From the NCBI GenBank assembly GCA_963575745.1, contig CAUYUJ010011159.1, forward strand, positions 62,001 through 126,000: a stretch of DNA of 64,000 bases, read 5' to 3'. Numbering within the stretch: the first letter of the stretch is position 1; each line of letters starts with the position of its first letter. Shown in pieces: positions 1 through 9,817 of this stretch. The notes beneath the pieces were generated by a model. That model had not been told where the DNA came from, made no database searches, and saw nothing but the letters and a program-made list of their open reading frames with translations. Both the position numbers and the translations under genes were made by a program. The stretch is from Prorocentrum cordatum. Taxonomy: Eukaryota > Sar > Dinophyceae > Prorocentrales > Prorocentraceae.

Positions 1-1
1 C

Positions 2-481
2 CCCGAATACGCTGACTTCCTCCACTCGAAGGCTTCATCGAAGAGATCCGAGCTCGTGCGCCTGGCGGACGGGCTGAACGAGAATAACTTCCGCATGGAT
101 GCCGTCGTGAACGCGGTGAAGGCTGCCATCCAGGCCCCGACGGCCAGGCATCATATCACGGTGGCACGCAGCATCCCGAACATGGAAGGCAGGGGCACTT
201 TCGGGCTGCCGAAGCCGTTCGGCGCCGAGGCCCCCCTTTCGATTTCGTCTGCCTCGACTTGCTCGGTGCCGTGGGTTCTAGCCGGCGCGAGGTTCGCCTC
301 CCGCGAAGGCTTGGGGGTCTTCCCGTTAGTTGGCGCCCTGGGCCCCCCCGGGCCCCCCCGTGTCTTTAACGGGCTCAATTTCGACGATTTCGATTCCGAT
401 GTCGGAGCTCCTCTCCAAAGGCTCATCCTCCACGGGCGCGATGCAGACGTTGTCGGGCCTCGCGCCCGCGGACGCGAATAG
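2..481 (+). CDS. Possible coding fragment running in from the left edge
   Basis: An open frame enters at the left edge and stops at 479-481. The first ~60 codons read like protein, with a helical, charged stretch (LADGLNENNFRMDAVVNAV). After about position 200 the translation turns into Pro/Gly/Ser-rich text that looks non-coding, so a real exon may end there. I recognise no family. It could be the 3' end of a host gene or of a retroelement. Confidence 0.2.
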   Translation, partial: PEYADFLHSKASSKRSELVRLADGLNENNFRMDAVVNAVKAAIQAPTARHHITVARSIPNMEGRGTFGLPKPFGAEAPLSISSASTCSVPWVLAGARFASREGLGVFPLVGALGPPGPPRVFNGLNFDDFDSDVGAPLQRLILHGRDADVVGPRARGRE

Positions 482-1727
482 GTGGATGAGCTCGGTGGCG
501 AGGGTCGCCTTCGTGGGAGAGGGCTCCATGCTGCGGAGCCCGCGTGGCTGCGTGACCTGGGCGTTGACGACGAGCGACCCCCTCAGCTTTACGGCGCGGC
601 GCCCTGCGCTGTGCCACAGGTTGTTGGCGAAGACTGATTCGCACGCGGCCGTCGACTTGGCGGAGGGCCTCGTCGGCTTATGGACGGGCAGGTGGGCAAG
701 GAACCGTGGCACTCGTGTACCGCAGGCACGAGAGCGTTTGTCGTTCTGCTGAAGCGTTGCTGACCTTCACAGCATCGCCCGAGCCGTGGCCGAAGGGGGC
801 TTCGCGCCGGCTCGCGAGCTGAGTCTCGCATGTATGCATGCCCGCTACGGCGGGCGCGATGCGCATGCGATGATGAGGGGGCGAGCAGGGCGAAGGACGC
901 GCGCGGCGAGGATGTCGATGAGTAGGACGGGGGGAGGAGGAGAGACCATACGAGGTGAGTAGGATCAATGCTTGAGTCCAGGAACACCCTGGGGAGGAGG
1001 AGAGGATGCGGAGGAGGAGAGGGAGGATTCGGTTCACTAGGGGGCCCTGCTAGGCGAGTGCGCCGACAGTGCCACGAGGGGGCCTCGTTGAACTCGTTTT
1101 GGTCCTCATCGCCGTCGCCCTCATCATCTTTATTCTCTTCGTCCTCATTGCCGCCGTAATCGTCTCTCTTGTTCCCGCCGTCGGTGTCCCTACGTCGTCA
1201 TCGTTGTCGTCGTCGCCCTCGTCCGCCTCGTCGTCTGCGTCTGAGGCATCGCGTTGTATCGCCCCGTCGCCGTCCTCATTTTTTTCGTATTCATCTTTCT
1301 TCGTCCTCGTCTTCGTCGTCGCCCTCGCGTCGCCCACTGCGCGCTCGTCGCGCTCGTCGTCGTCGAAGCCCTCGTCCTTGGCGTCGCCCGCCGTCCGTCG
1401 TCGGATGCTTCGACCCCGCCCTGGGCCGAGCCCCCGTTGGCCGCTTCGGCGGCGAAAGTGCGAGCAGGACCGTCGCCCAGGCGCCGAGGCCACAGGTGGG
1501 GGGAGGGAGGAGGCAGAGCTGGTCCTGCTGCTTCTCGCCGCCTTTCGTCGTCGTCCTATTCCTTTTCCTACCTCCTCCTCTTCCTCCTCCTCCTCGCTCT
1601 CTCCCCTCCCTCCGCCTCATCCTCCTCCTATGTTTCCCCCTCCTCCGTCTTTTCCTGCTCGGAGCCCGCGTGCCTCGTGGGCGCCTGTCATCGGGCTTGA
1701 CGTCGCAATGTCGTAACTGCGCCGCTT
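482..1727. other. No gene seen; C/T-rich low-complexity DNA
   Basis: Positions 1090-1670 are a skewed run of TCG, TCC and CTC triplets. It gives open frames of about 150-220 codons on both strands that are almost all Ser/Arg/Pro or Asp/Glu/Arg. I see no domain, and consider these frames a composition effect. Confidence 0.6.
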
Positions 1728-2020
1728 CTCGCGTGGCCCCAGGTGGCCTCAAGTCGGGCCCCCACGCAGCCAAGACTGCCAATGACGGTTTCAGACTGCA
1801 GAACATCACCTTCCGAGTGCCCGGATAACCACGACGATGTCCCCAAGGGACCTCAAGAAACTCCGAGACGCCCCCCCAAGAAACACCCAAGAGGTGTCCT
1901 CAACAGCTAACCGATACAGGAAATACGGAGAACCTGCCAGAAACCCTTCAGGTGCCCCCCACGAAGACAGATGAGGTTCCGAGGTGCCCAAGAGGCCTTC
2001 AGGAGGCACGACTATGTCAC
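1728..2020. repeat. Degenerate GGCCCCAAGAGG-type repeat, copy 1
   Basis: Loose copies of 'CCCCAAG-(G/A)-G-CCTC' recur every 10-30 bases, for example near 1838, 1871, 1888 and 1990. The same vocabulary dominates 16880-17345, 46011-46200, 51991-52410 and 58060-58830. No coding potential is apparent. Confidence 0.45.
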
Positions 2021-2075
2021 GCGCCTGTGATTGATAGCGCTGTCCAAGATTTTCCAGCGCACCCCCGGCTCGGGG

Positions 2076-2132
2076 TAGAACCTGAGCGCGCGCGCTGCTA
2101 TATCTGTATGTGTGTATATATGTATGTATGTT

Positions 2133-2168
<36 letters not shown>

Positions 2169-2250
2169 CGTGTGTGTGTGTTCAGGCACACGTGTTATCA
2201 TGTATGTATGCACATTTGTACATATATTCACTTGTACACGGAAGGTCCCG
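2076..2250. repeat. GC stem plus TA/TG microsatellite
   Basis: A 'GAACCTGAGCGCGCGCG' motif at about 2080 is followed by alternating TA and TG dinucleotides. The same 'GAACCTGAGCGCGCGCG' followed by a TATATA run recurs at 17916-17990, so this is a small dispersed unit. Confidence 0.6.
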
Positions 2251-3040
2251 ACCCCAGGGTACTGGGCAATGCGGAGCCAGACTCGGGCACCCCAGTTCTT
2301 CTCTGATTTTCTTCAACCCCAGACGACGCGTCGTAGAAGCCCCCAAAGACCCTTTTACACGATTCCGGATTACCAGATCAAATGGCGACAGGTGCCACAA
2401 CCAACCGTAAGGGAACTCCCGAATCAACCAGCCAGTGCCCAGCGGTAACTTTCGGTCATATACCCTCGAGCGCGACAAGAACCTAGGCGCGCGCGAAGCG
2501 CGCGTGATTCTACTACTTCGTATGTTCCGGTTGCTTGTCATAGTTATCCGCAGTGCGTCGTGGTGTGTGTTCCTTGCTGCCCCATTGTGCTCTATTCCAA
2601 TGGATTTGTCGAGCACCGATGGGACGTTCATCGTGGAGTTATTGTTCAGCAGTCGTCAGGCATGTTGCCAACGATTCGTCCTCCATTCCCCCAGCATCCA
2701 TACGTTGTTTCAAGCCCGTGTGTGGCTGAGCGAGGTAATCGAAAATAATTTCCGTGTTCCATGGGCGAATCCCTTCAGCGTTGCTTTCGCCTCGCTTCCG
2801 TCTCGAGCACAGGGTGGAGTCAAATCGCGATGTTTTGGGCCCCTAATTCGGGCATCCGGTTTTTCACAAATGCTTCCCTTCGCATCGAAGGAATCCTGGA
2901 GTTTGAGGGCAAGCAGAAAACAGATGACAAGCACACAGGGAGGGATGACGTGTAAGTAGTAGCAGTGGGCGCGCCTTCGTGCCATCACGGCGGAAAGGTG
3001 GTTCATCGATCGAAGTCCAGTCGAAACGTTGACGTGGAGG
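2251..3040. other. No gene seen; one GC-rich hairpin
   Basis: The only structure I can support is a stem-loop at about 2484-2505, GCGCGCGC-GAA-GCGCGCG, a relative of the hairpin at 17916-17952. Open frames here have no recognisable domains. Confidence 0.5.
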
Positions 3041-3262
3041 GGAGAAAGTGAGAGGTTGGGGGCGGCGGGGGGGTGTTGAGGGGCCGAGGGGGGGGGAGGG
3101 GGGGGGGCACGGCAGACGAGCACGGGGAAGGGGGGCGGGGCGGAGGGGCAGAGGGGGGGGGGGGGGGGGCGGAGGGGGGGGGGTGTTGAGGGGCAGAGGT
3201 GGGGGGGGTGTTGAGGGGCACAGGGGGGGGGTGCGGGGCGGAGGGGCAGGGGGTACCCCCAA
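3041..3262 (+). repeat. G-tract tandem array
   Basis: Units of about 20-25 bp containing 'GTGTTGAGGGGC' are separated by runs of 6-12 G. The G strand is the plus strand. Dense G-runs could form G-quadruplexes. The array lies 340 bp upstream of the ribosomal protein gene. Confidence 0.8.
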
Positions 3263-3604
3263 GACACCTCCGTCCTCAACCAGGCATTGTTAATTTGCGA
3301 AACGCAAGCACGGATTAAGGCGCGTGGATTAGCGGTGGGGCATGTGTTCCATACGGGGTCGGCGCGTCCCACCATCAAATCGGGCGGCATTGGCGCCATT
3401 TCTCTGAACTGCGTTCTCCGATCCATGGACCTGGCGACCGCTCGGCAGATCCACGTATCCCTAGTCCACGTTGGCGTGCGCCCGACCGTATCACCGCCTC
3501 TGAACTCGTTGCGCCAACGCCTCATACCTTCTGCTCGTCCTTCCGCAACTGTTTGGGTTCAGGCCAGACTTACGCCGCGGCAGCAAGCGGGAGGTCGAAG
3601 CAGC

Positions 3605-4408
3605 ATGGCTGTTGGCAAGAACAAGCGCCTCACCAAAGGGGGTAGGAAGGGCGGCAAGAAGAAAGCGGGCGACCCGTTCCTGAAGAAGGAGTGGTACGAC
3701 ATCAAGGCGCCCAGCGTCTTCACCGTCCGCAACTGTGGCAAGACCTTGGTCACCCGCACCCAAGGCACCAAGATCGCCACCGAGGAGTTGAAGGGGCGCG
3801 TGCTGGAGCTCAACCTGGCAGACCTGAACAACGACGAGGACCAGGCTTACAAAAAGGTGAAACTCTGCATAGAGGAGGTGCAGGGCCGCAACTGCCTCAC
3901 GGACTTCCACGCGCTGGAGCTCACGCGCGACAAGCAGCAGTCCCTAATCCGCAAGTGGCACACACTGATCGAGGCCCACGTGGACGTGAAAACCACAGAC
4001 GGGTACCTCGTGCGCCTGTTCTGCCTTGCGTTCACCAAGAAGCAGCCAGGGCAGGAGAAGAACAATTGTTACGCGCAGACGGCGCAGATCCGCAAGATTC
4101 GCAAGAAGATGACAGACATCATGACTGGCGAGGTCAACAAGGTGCAACTTCGTGATTTGGTAAAGAAGCTCATCCCCGAGTCCATCGGCAAGCAGATAGA
4201 GAAGGAGACGCAGGGTATCTTTCCCCTGAAGGACGTCCACATTAAGAAGGTTAAGATCCTCAAGAAACCCAAGTTCGACATCACCAAGCTCATGGAGATG
4301 CACACTGGCGGGGATGACGCGGGCGTTGAGATGCTTCGGCCAGAGGAGGACGAGGCGAAGAACCTCTTGACCGCCAGCGTGGAGAAGGCCGACGAGGACG
4401 ACGAGTAA
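3605..4408 (+). CDS. RPS3A: 40S ribosomal protein S3a (eS1)
   Basis: Structural protein of the small cytosolic ribosomal subunit, S3Ae family. The 267-residue product is close to the usual length (about 260-270). It starts [13 protein letters not shown], continues with a basic KKGKK-type tail and WYDIKAP, and has [14 protein letters not shown] at about residues 45-58. [13 protein letters not shown] at about 63-75 resembles the family signature. The C-terminus is acidic (EKADEDDE), as in other eukaryotes. ATG 3605 is chosen because homology begins exactly there, although the frame is open upstream to 3287. There is no intron. A pyrimidine-rich stretch ending in AG at 3561-3562 is a possible spliced-leader acceptor, which is inference. 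No relict leader is seen upstream. This is the clearest host gene in the window. Confidence 0.97.
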   Translation: MAVGKNKRLTKGGRKGGKKKAGDPFLKKEWYDIKAPSVFTVRNCGKTLVTRTQGTKIATEELKGRVLELNLADLNNDEDQAYKKVKLCIEEVQGRNCLTDFHALELTRDKQQSLIRKWHTLIEAHVDVKTTDGYLVRLFCLAFTKKQPGQEKNNCYAQTAQIRKIRKKMTDIMTGEVNKVQLRDLVKKLIPESIGKQIEKETQGIFPLKDVHIKKVKILKKPKFDITKLMEMHTGGDDAGVEMLRPEEDEAKNLLTASVEKADEDDE

Positions 4409-4812
4409 ACAGCGCTCGAGGACCAGACGGGGCGCCGAGCGGCATATCAGAGAAAGACTTTCTCCTCAGCCTGCCGCCATCTCCCCTCCCCCCTCCTTCG
4501 CTCCCTCCCTCCCTCCCCTCCATCCTCCCCTCCCTCCCTCCCTTCCTCCCTTCCTCCCGCCCCCCCCTCTCCCCCCTCTTCCCCCCGCTTCTCATGTACT
4601 ATGAATGTACATTGAGCCTGAGAGGAAATGCGCAGTGGTGTTTCCACAGTCTTGTCAAACTCACTTCAAGATATATGGGCCGCCTGCACATCCAGACGTG
4701 TGCGCGCCATCACAATCATCCAGGCGCACCCTCGAGCCTGGACTCACGCATCCCTTCACAAGCTGCCCTTCCTCATAGTGCCTCAGCGAGGAGGAGGGGG
4801 CAGGGGGAGGAG

Positions 4813-4908
<96 letters not shown>

Positions 4909-5479
4909 GTCACCCCTCGTTCCTCCGAGCCCCTGCAAGAGCCCCCCCTTGGCTTCTTGGAGGGCCACCCCCTTCGCGCCACCCTGGGCCAGCAGCCGCT
5001 GGACCTCAGGTCCTGGGACCCCTCCTGGAGCCCGTACGGCTCCGACGCTTCCTATCCGGAGCTGCGTCGAGCCCTGCTCGGGGAGGCCGGTGGGACACCC
5101 GCTCCGTCAAAATTCATCCTATGCGCGGCGGGTTCGTGTCGAGACGACCCTGTTTCTGGTCCCTGACACCGTGGGGAACATTCACCTCGAACGATCTCCG
5201 CTCCTGGAGGTCCCTGGATCCTCTCGACCCCGAGAGAGAGAGAGAGAGAGAAAGAGAACGCTGTTGGTTTCGCTTGAGACATATTCGACAACGTCTTCGC
5301 TTCGTTTGATGTTGCTATCTCAACATAAGAAGGAAGTTAACCTCGATGGTGAACCTTTCACAGTGATAAAAAAGTTCGGCCTCCGCGCCCCGCGCCCCTG
5401 ACCAAACTCTTCTTGGCCGTGGATAATCAACTCTAGCCTGGAAAGGGGGGGTCCTTTTTTATCATCGGCAGGCGGTTAT
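4409..5479. other. No gene seen; C/T-rich tract and (ATC)n microsatellite
   Basis: After the RPS3A stop come a C/T-rich tract (4475-4590) and a nearly pure (ATC)n array of about 32 units at 4812-4909. A short (GA)n is at 5229-5252. Open frames across the microsatellite translate to poly-Ile, poly-Ser, poly-Met or poly-Asp and are not genes. I see nothing else in the remaining sequence. Confidence 0.6.
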
Positions 5480-6175
5480 TCCCAAATCGCGCTTTCGCGC
5501 GGGATGTCTTCGCAATGCATGCAGGAACCGCGCTCTCGCGTGGGAGTTCTTCACAATTTATGTCGGCGCCGTGCCTTCGACGCTCAGGAATCGCGCTCTC
5601 GCTGTGGATGCCCTCACGATTCCTTCTGGATGCGCGCTATACTCATTTCTGAAGATGATCTCTGGAAACGGCTCCGCGCGCTCTCGCCTCGACGCCGGCT
5701 AGATTTTCAATGGGAACGAGGCCCCCGCTCGAGAGTCGGCTTGAGCCTACATGTAGGCCCTTGGAGGCCCAGCTACGACAACAACGGCTCCCGCTCGATA
5801 TTTCCTCACCGTGTACCCCGAGACCCTGGCCAGCGAGGCCCCCGAATTCAGGAATGGCGCTCTCGCTCGAGACATCCTCGCATTGTAATGAAGTTGGTGG
5901 AGGCCCAGCCACGATGACAAGGGCCCCTGCTCGATACTTTCTCGCGATTTATTCCGACGGCCCCTGGCCAAGAAGGCCCCCGAACTCAGGGGCGGCGCTC
6001 TCGCTCGAGACTTTTTCGTATTTCAGGCAAGTTGGCGGTGGCCCGGACGAGGCGACACGGGTTCCCGCTCGATATTTCCCCATAGGTATTCCGAGAGCCC
6101 TTGGTCAGAGAGGCCCCCGAACTCAGGAACGACGCTCCTGCTCGAGACTTCTTCGCACTTCAGTCAGTGGCCGAC
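5480..6175 (+). repeat. Degenerate ~65-bp repeat family ('CGCTCTCGC..GAGACTTCTTCGC')
   Basis: About eleven loose copies of 'CGCTCTCGCTCGAGAC' followed by 'TTCTTCGCAATTTA' occur near 5488, 5531, 5592, 5676, 5789, 5861, 5927, 5995, 6066 and 6133. Many are separated by 'GGCCCCCGAACTCAGG'. Related copies lie at 12302-12560, 32775-32890 and, inverted, 28880-29030. No coding potential. Confidence 0.7.
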
Positions 6176-6325
6176 AAGGTAGATATCCCCCCGAAAGGGG
6201 GTGCAATCGAAGACGAAGTGGGCGGGCATCGAGGGTTGGGGCATACGGAATGCAAGACGCACGTGCCAATAAGAGCGAACAGTCTTAAGATGATTGTTGT
6301 TGTTATTGTTGTTATATTTTTCAAT
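6176..6325 (-). repeat. (CAA)n-ended hairpin repeat, copy at 6.2 kb
   Basis: Read on the minus strand it has (CAA)n, then 'TCTTAAGACTGTTCGCTC', then 'CCCTCGATGCCCGCCC', then a stem of C and G runs (CCCCCTTTCGGGGGG). The same order is seen at 16155-16305 and 28733-28850. This short, non-coding unit always abuts a GTT/CAA microsatellite. Confidence 0.65.
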
Positions 6326-6411
6326 TGAAGTGCCCCTCCCGGCGCTCGCACCCTGTCTCTTATCAGGGAAAGCCTCGAGGCTCAATCTGCGCCTCTGGCC
6401 CCCAGGTTACA

Positions 6412-6542
6412 TGTTGTAGATTGTATTTGCTGGGGTCAGGGACCCCCGTGTGCAGGAGTCAGCATGTTAGGGCAGAGAAGGAGCAAGCACTGCAGGTCCT
6501 TTGGCTTCGAGGGTTGAGAGGAAAAGCCTCGATATTGCTACA
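6412..6542 (+). repeat. 5' LTR of the copia element
   Basis: It begins TGTTGTAG and ends GCTACA, so the ends are TG..CA with a short inverted TGTAG/CTACA. It matches 12166-12296 over all 131 bases by eye. At 131 bp it is short, as copia LTRs often are. U3/R/U5 boundaries cannot be set from sequence alone. Confidence 0.95.
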
Positions 6543-6560
6543 TGGTAGCGGAGCTCGGTT
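6543..6560 (+). promoter_or_regulatory. Primer-binding site of the copia element
   Basis: TGGTAGCGGAGC directly follows the 5' LTR. It resembles the TGGTATCAGAGC site that copia elements use to prime minus-strand synthesis from initiator tRNA-Met. The match is imperfect, and the tRNA is inferred from the family. Confidence 0.7.
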
Positions 6561-6622
6561 CCTGTGCCCACGGGAGCTGAGCTCGCTCGCCGCGCCCAGA
6601 CCTCCTGCCCGTGCTGGCGGAG

Positions 6623-9600
6623 ATGGCGGCGATCGATGTCGTCGACGTTCGGACCGACATGAGGCTTCAGAGGTTCGACGGTACGGACGAGAGATGGGCA
6701 GACTGGAGCCTCAGGTTCGAGGCCTACACCGCGCTGCTTGGCATGGAGGACCTCATGACGGAGGCGGCCAACAGGCGCGACCCACTGGCAACGGACCAGC
6801 TGGGGGACCAGGCGAGAGCGGTCAGCCAGAGGCTCTGGCACCTGCTGATCACGTGGTGCGACGGCAAGTCGCTGGGTGTGGTCAAGCTCTCGAGGAAGAA
6901 TGGCCTGGAGGCGTGGCGGCAGCTCAAGATCGAGTATGAGAGCAAGTCGGGCAACAGGTGGACGGCCATGCTGCGCTTCATCCTGAACCCTCAGGACAAG
7001 TGGGCGAAGGATCGGGAGTCGGGCATCGACTTCTTTCAGTCTCTCACGGCGTGGGAGGCCATCGTCGCAGAGTACGTGGACCAGAGCGGCGAGGCGGTCT
7101 CGGACAACGTTCGAGTCAGCGTGCTGCTAGAGCACGCGCCAGAGCCGTACCGTGAGGTCCTTCGGCAGGCGCCTGAGGAGGTGAAGCTCACGTTCGCAGC
7201 GGCTCGGAGTCACATCAGGGGCTACTACAATCAAGGGCGGACGTTCACCCACGTCCCAGACACTGGCGGGGTCGTGCCGATGCAGGTGGATGCAGTTCGA
7301 GTTGGACCGCATGGCGGCAAGTCGCACGGGAAGTCGGGCAAGACAGGCAAGATGGACAAGTCAGGGAAGGCTGGCAAGAATGTGAAGGGCTGCAAGGACT
7401 CGAAGACGAAGTCCAAGAACCGCGACGGCAAGCAGGGCCATGGCAAGGGCCAGTCCGACTACTTCGACGGCGAGTGTGGCTACTGCGGCAAGTGGGGCCA
7501 CAAGCGGGCCGACTGCAGGAAGAAGAGGGCAGATGAGGCCAAGAAGGAGACTGGCAACACGCGCGCGGTTCAGGGAGATGGATCGGCCTCGAGCTCGGGA
7601 CAGCAGCAGTCCGAGGGCGGGGTCCGCGCCGCGTCGGGCTACTACGACGGCGTTCCCGACGGCTGGGTGTTTGCGGTCTCAGCGGCGACGAGCGGCCAGG
7701 TGGCGAAGGTTGGAGGCTCCATCCTGATCGACAGCGGCAGCGACGACCACCTGTGCAGGCACAAGTTCGTCCCAGAGGCCCCAGTCAACAGTGCGACGGA
7801 TGCCCCCAGGCTTTTCGACGTGCAGCAGCGACCGCTGCCCACAGCGGGCCTACGGGGTGTTGAGATGACGATGCAGGAGGGCATCAAGGCGACGGCAGAC
7901 TTCCTCGTTGCCGATGTGAATGACGACCTGCTGAGCATGGGCAAGCTGCTCAGGCAGGGTTTCAGGTTCAACCTCAGTATGGAGGACGGGCTCTACATGA
8001 CGAAGGGTCACCGCAGCGTGCAGCTCGAGTTGGAGCGGAACAGCCTTAGGCTCCCGATCGTGTCCGCGAGCCCTGCGCCAGCGGCCCACCACTGCTGCGG
8101 CGCGGCGGACCAGCAGCAGGCAGCGACGGCACCAGTGCTCACGGCGGAGAGCTCGGTCGGCGCGATGAGGACCAGGCTGAGGGAGCTGTTCATGCCGATC
8201 TACGGCGCGAAGTTGGAGCTGTGGGAGCGGCTCATTGTGGCAGAGGCGGCTGCCAGGCGCTCGGAGGCGGAGAGGCTGCACAAGCTGGCGGTGAAGGAGC
8301 AGCTCGGGATTCAGCACGATCCAGTCGAGCCGAAGCAGCTTCCAGTTCCGAAGGCCCCGAGCGCGGAGGAGGAGAGACAGCATCGCCTCACGCATCTCCC
8401 TGCTGCTCCGTGGTGCGAGGAGTGTGTCAGGGCCAAAGCTCCTGATGCACCTCACTCGCTGGTCAGGCTCGAGGACTCAGAGCAGAAGCACCCACTCATC
8501 AGCTACGACTTCGGCTTCTGCAAGACAGCCGACGAGGAAGGGGACCTGACCAAGGTAGAGGACACCTACGCGACGATGCTGGTGGCGTTCAGCTCTGACA
8601 CTGGAGTGGTGAAGGTTATTCCGTGTGCGTCAAAGGCAGCTTCACCATGCGCCATTGCAGGCATCAAGTCCTTCGTGCAGAGGCTCGAGACGGGCAAGTG
8701 CAGGCTCAGGACGGACACGGAGCAGGCGACGAAGGCCATCATGGACGGCGTGGTCAGCGAGCTCGCGGGCAAGGTCACGGCAGAGCTGACCCCCAAGCAC
8801 AGCAGCCAGTCGAACCCAGCGGAGGCAGCGGTGAAGATAGTCGAGGGCCAGACGAGGGTTCTTAGGCTGGACCTCGAGAAGCGCTACGACACGAAGGTGA
8901 CGGCGGCCATGCCAATCTGGGCGTGGATGATGCGTCACGCTGGGTGGCTTCACGAGAGGTTCTCGAGGCGAGCTGGAGGTCAGAGCCCGCACGAGATCGC
9001 GACAGGCACGCCGTACAAGGGCGACATCTGCAACTTCGGCGAGACGGTGCTGTATCGGATTGCGCGTCCTGCGCATCGAGGTCTCACTGGAGGTCGGCGT
9101 CTGCATCGAGGCGAGGCTCAGTGGGGCAAAGGGATCTGGGTCGGCAGGTCGGACGAGTCGCAGGAGCACCTGGTGATGACGCCTCGGGGGCTTGACCGCG
9201 CACGGACGGTGCGACGGCTCCCTGAGGGAAGGCAGGCTGACAAGGAGCTCCTCATGACGGTGACGGGGCTGCCTTGGGCTGCGAGGACGGCCCCCGAGAG
9301 GTCGAAACGCAGGCGGGCGCCTCAGCAGATCGCGACGGAGCTACCGAGGGCAGAAGGACCCTTCAGCCTGACGCTCCCCAGCCGCAGCAGGCAGGACAGC
9401 CAGAGGGCGGAGCAGCGCCTGCTCAGCCTCAGGCACCGCAGCAACCACCTCCGCCGGCAGCGGCAGCGGCTCAGCAGCCGCAGCCCCCAGCACCAGAGCC
9501 GCCGGCGCCCAGGGATGTGGCGATGGGGGCGGCGCCCTCGCAGGCAGCGAGACGTGGGGTCTCGCCAGCAGCAGAGGTCTCCGAAGGCAAGCGAGCACGA

Positions 9601-9817
9601 GTTGCAGCGGTTCACGCGCTGGAGGTTGGCAACGTGGATGACTCGCCTGACGCGTTCTGGGAGGAGGTCTCGGATGAGGTGGAGGACCCGACGGATGGCA
9701 TGTTTGACGTGGACATGCAGGATGAGCTGGACAAGAAGCTCACCATGGAGCACCTGCAGAGCCTCCTGGACCATGGAGTCGGCGAGGACATCGCCAAGTC
9801 GGAGGCGAATGGGATGA
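6623..9817 (+). CDS. Copia gag, protease and integrase polyprotein (first frame)
   Basis: The 1,064-residue frame carries the first half of the polyprotein. A gag domain (RLQRFDGTDERWADWSLRFE near the N-terminus) is followed by a CCHC zinc knuckle (C285, C288, H293, C298). Next are an aspartic protease motif (D370-S-G) and the integrase zinc motif ending WCEEC (about 597-601). The integrase core has D629, D698 and E734, the last two exactly 35 residues apart. I chose ATG 6623 because it is the first ATG in the frame after the primer-binding site. From about residue 890 the translation becomes Arg/Ser-rich, as in an out-of-frame reading. The real polyprotein therefore probably passes to the second frame somewhere in 9274-9400, by a -1 shift. 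Confidence 0.93.
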   Translation: MAAIDVVDVRTDMRLQRFDGTDERWADWSLRFEAYTALLGMEDLMTEAANRRDPLATDQLGDQARAVSQRLWHLLITWCDGKSLGVVKLSRKNGLEAWRQLKIEYESKSGNRWTAMLRFILNPQDKWAKDRESGIDFFQSLTAWEAIVAEYVDQSGEAVSDNVRVSVLLEHAPEPYREVLRQAPEEVKLTFAAARSHIRGYYNQGRTFTHVPDTGGVVPMQVDAVRVGPHGGKSHGKSGKTGKMDKSGKAGKNVKGCKDSKTKSKNRDGKQGHGKGQSDYFDGECGYCGKWGHKRADCRKKRADEAKKETGNTRAVQGDGSASSSGQQQSEGGVRAASGYYDGVPDGWVFAVSAATSGQVAKVGGSILIDSGSDDHLCRHKFVPEAPVNSATDAPRLFDVQQRPLPTAGLRGVEMTMQEGIKATADFLVADVNDDLLSMGKLLRQGFRFNLSMEDGLYMTKGHRSVQLELERNSLRLPIVSASPAPAAHHCCGAADQQQAATAPVLTAESSVGAMRTRLRELFMPIYGAKLELWERLIVAEAAARRSEAERLHKLAVKEQLGIQHDPVEPKQLPVPKAPSAEEERQHRLTHLPAAPWCEECVRAKAPDAPHSLVRLEDSEQKHPLISYDFGFCKTADEEGDLTKVEDTYATMLVAFSSDTGVVKVIPCASKAASPCAIAGIKSFVQRLETGKCRLRTDTEQATKAIMDGVVSELAGKVTAELTPKHSSQSNPAEAAVKIVEGQTRVLRLDLEKRYDTKVTAAMPIWAWMMRHAGWLHERFSRRAGGQSPHEIATGTPYKGDICNFGETVLYRIARPAHRGLTGGRRLHRGEAQWGKGIWVGRSDESQEHLVMTPRGLDRARTVRRLPEGRQADKELLMTVTGLPWAARTAPERSKRRRAPQQIATELPRAEGPFSLTLPSRSRQDSQRAEQRLLSLRHRSNHLRRQRQRLSSRSPQHQSRRRPGMWRWGRRPRRQRDVGSRQQQRSPKASEHELQRFTRWRLATWMTRLTRSGRRSRMRWRTRRMACLTWTCRMSWTRSSPWSTCRASWTMESARTSPSRRRMG

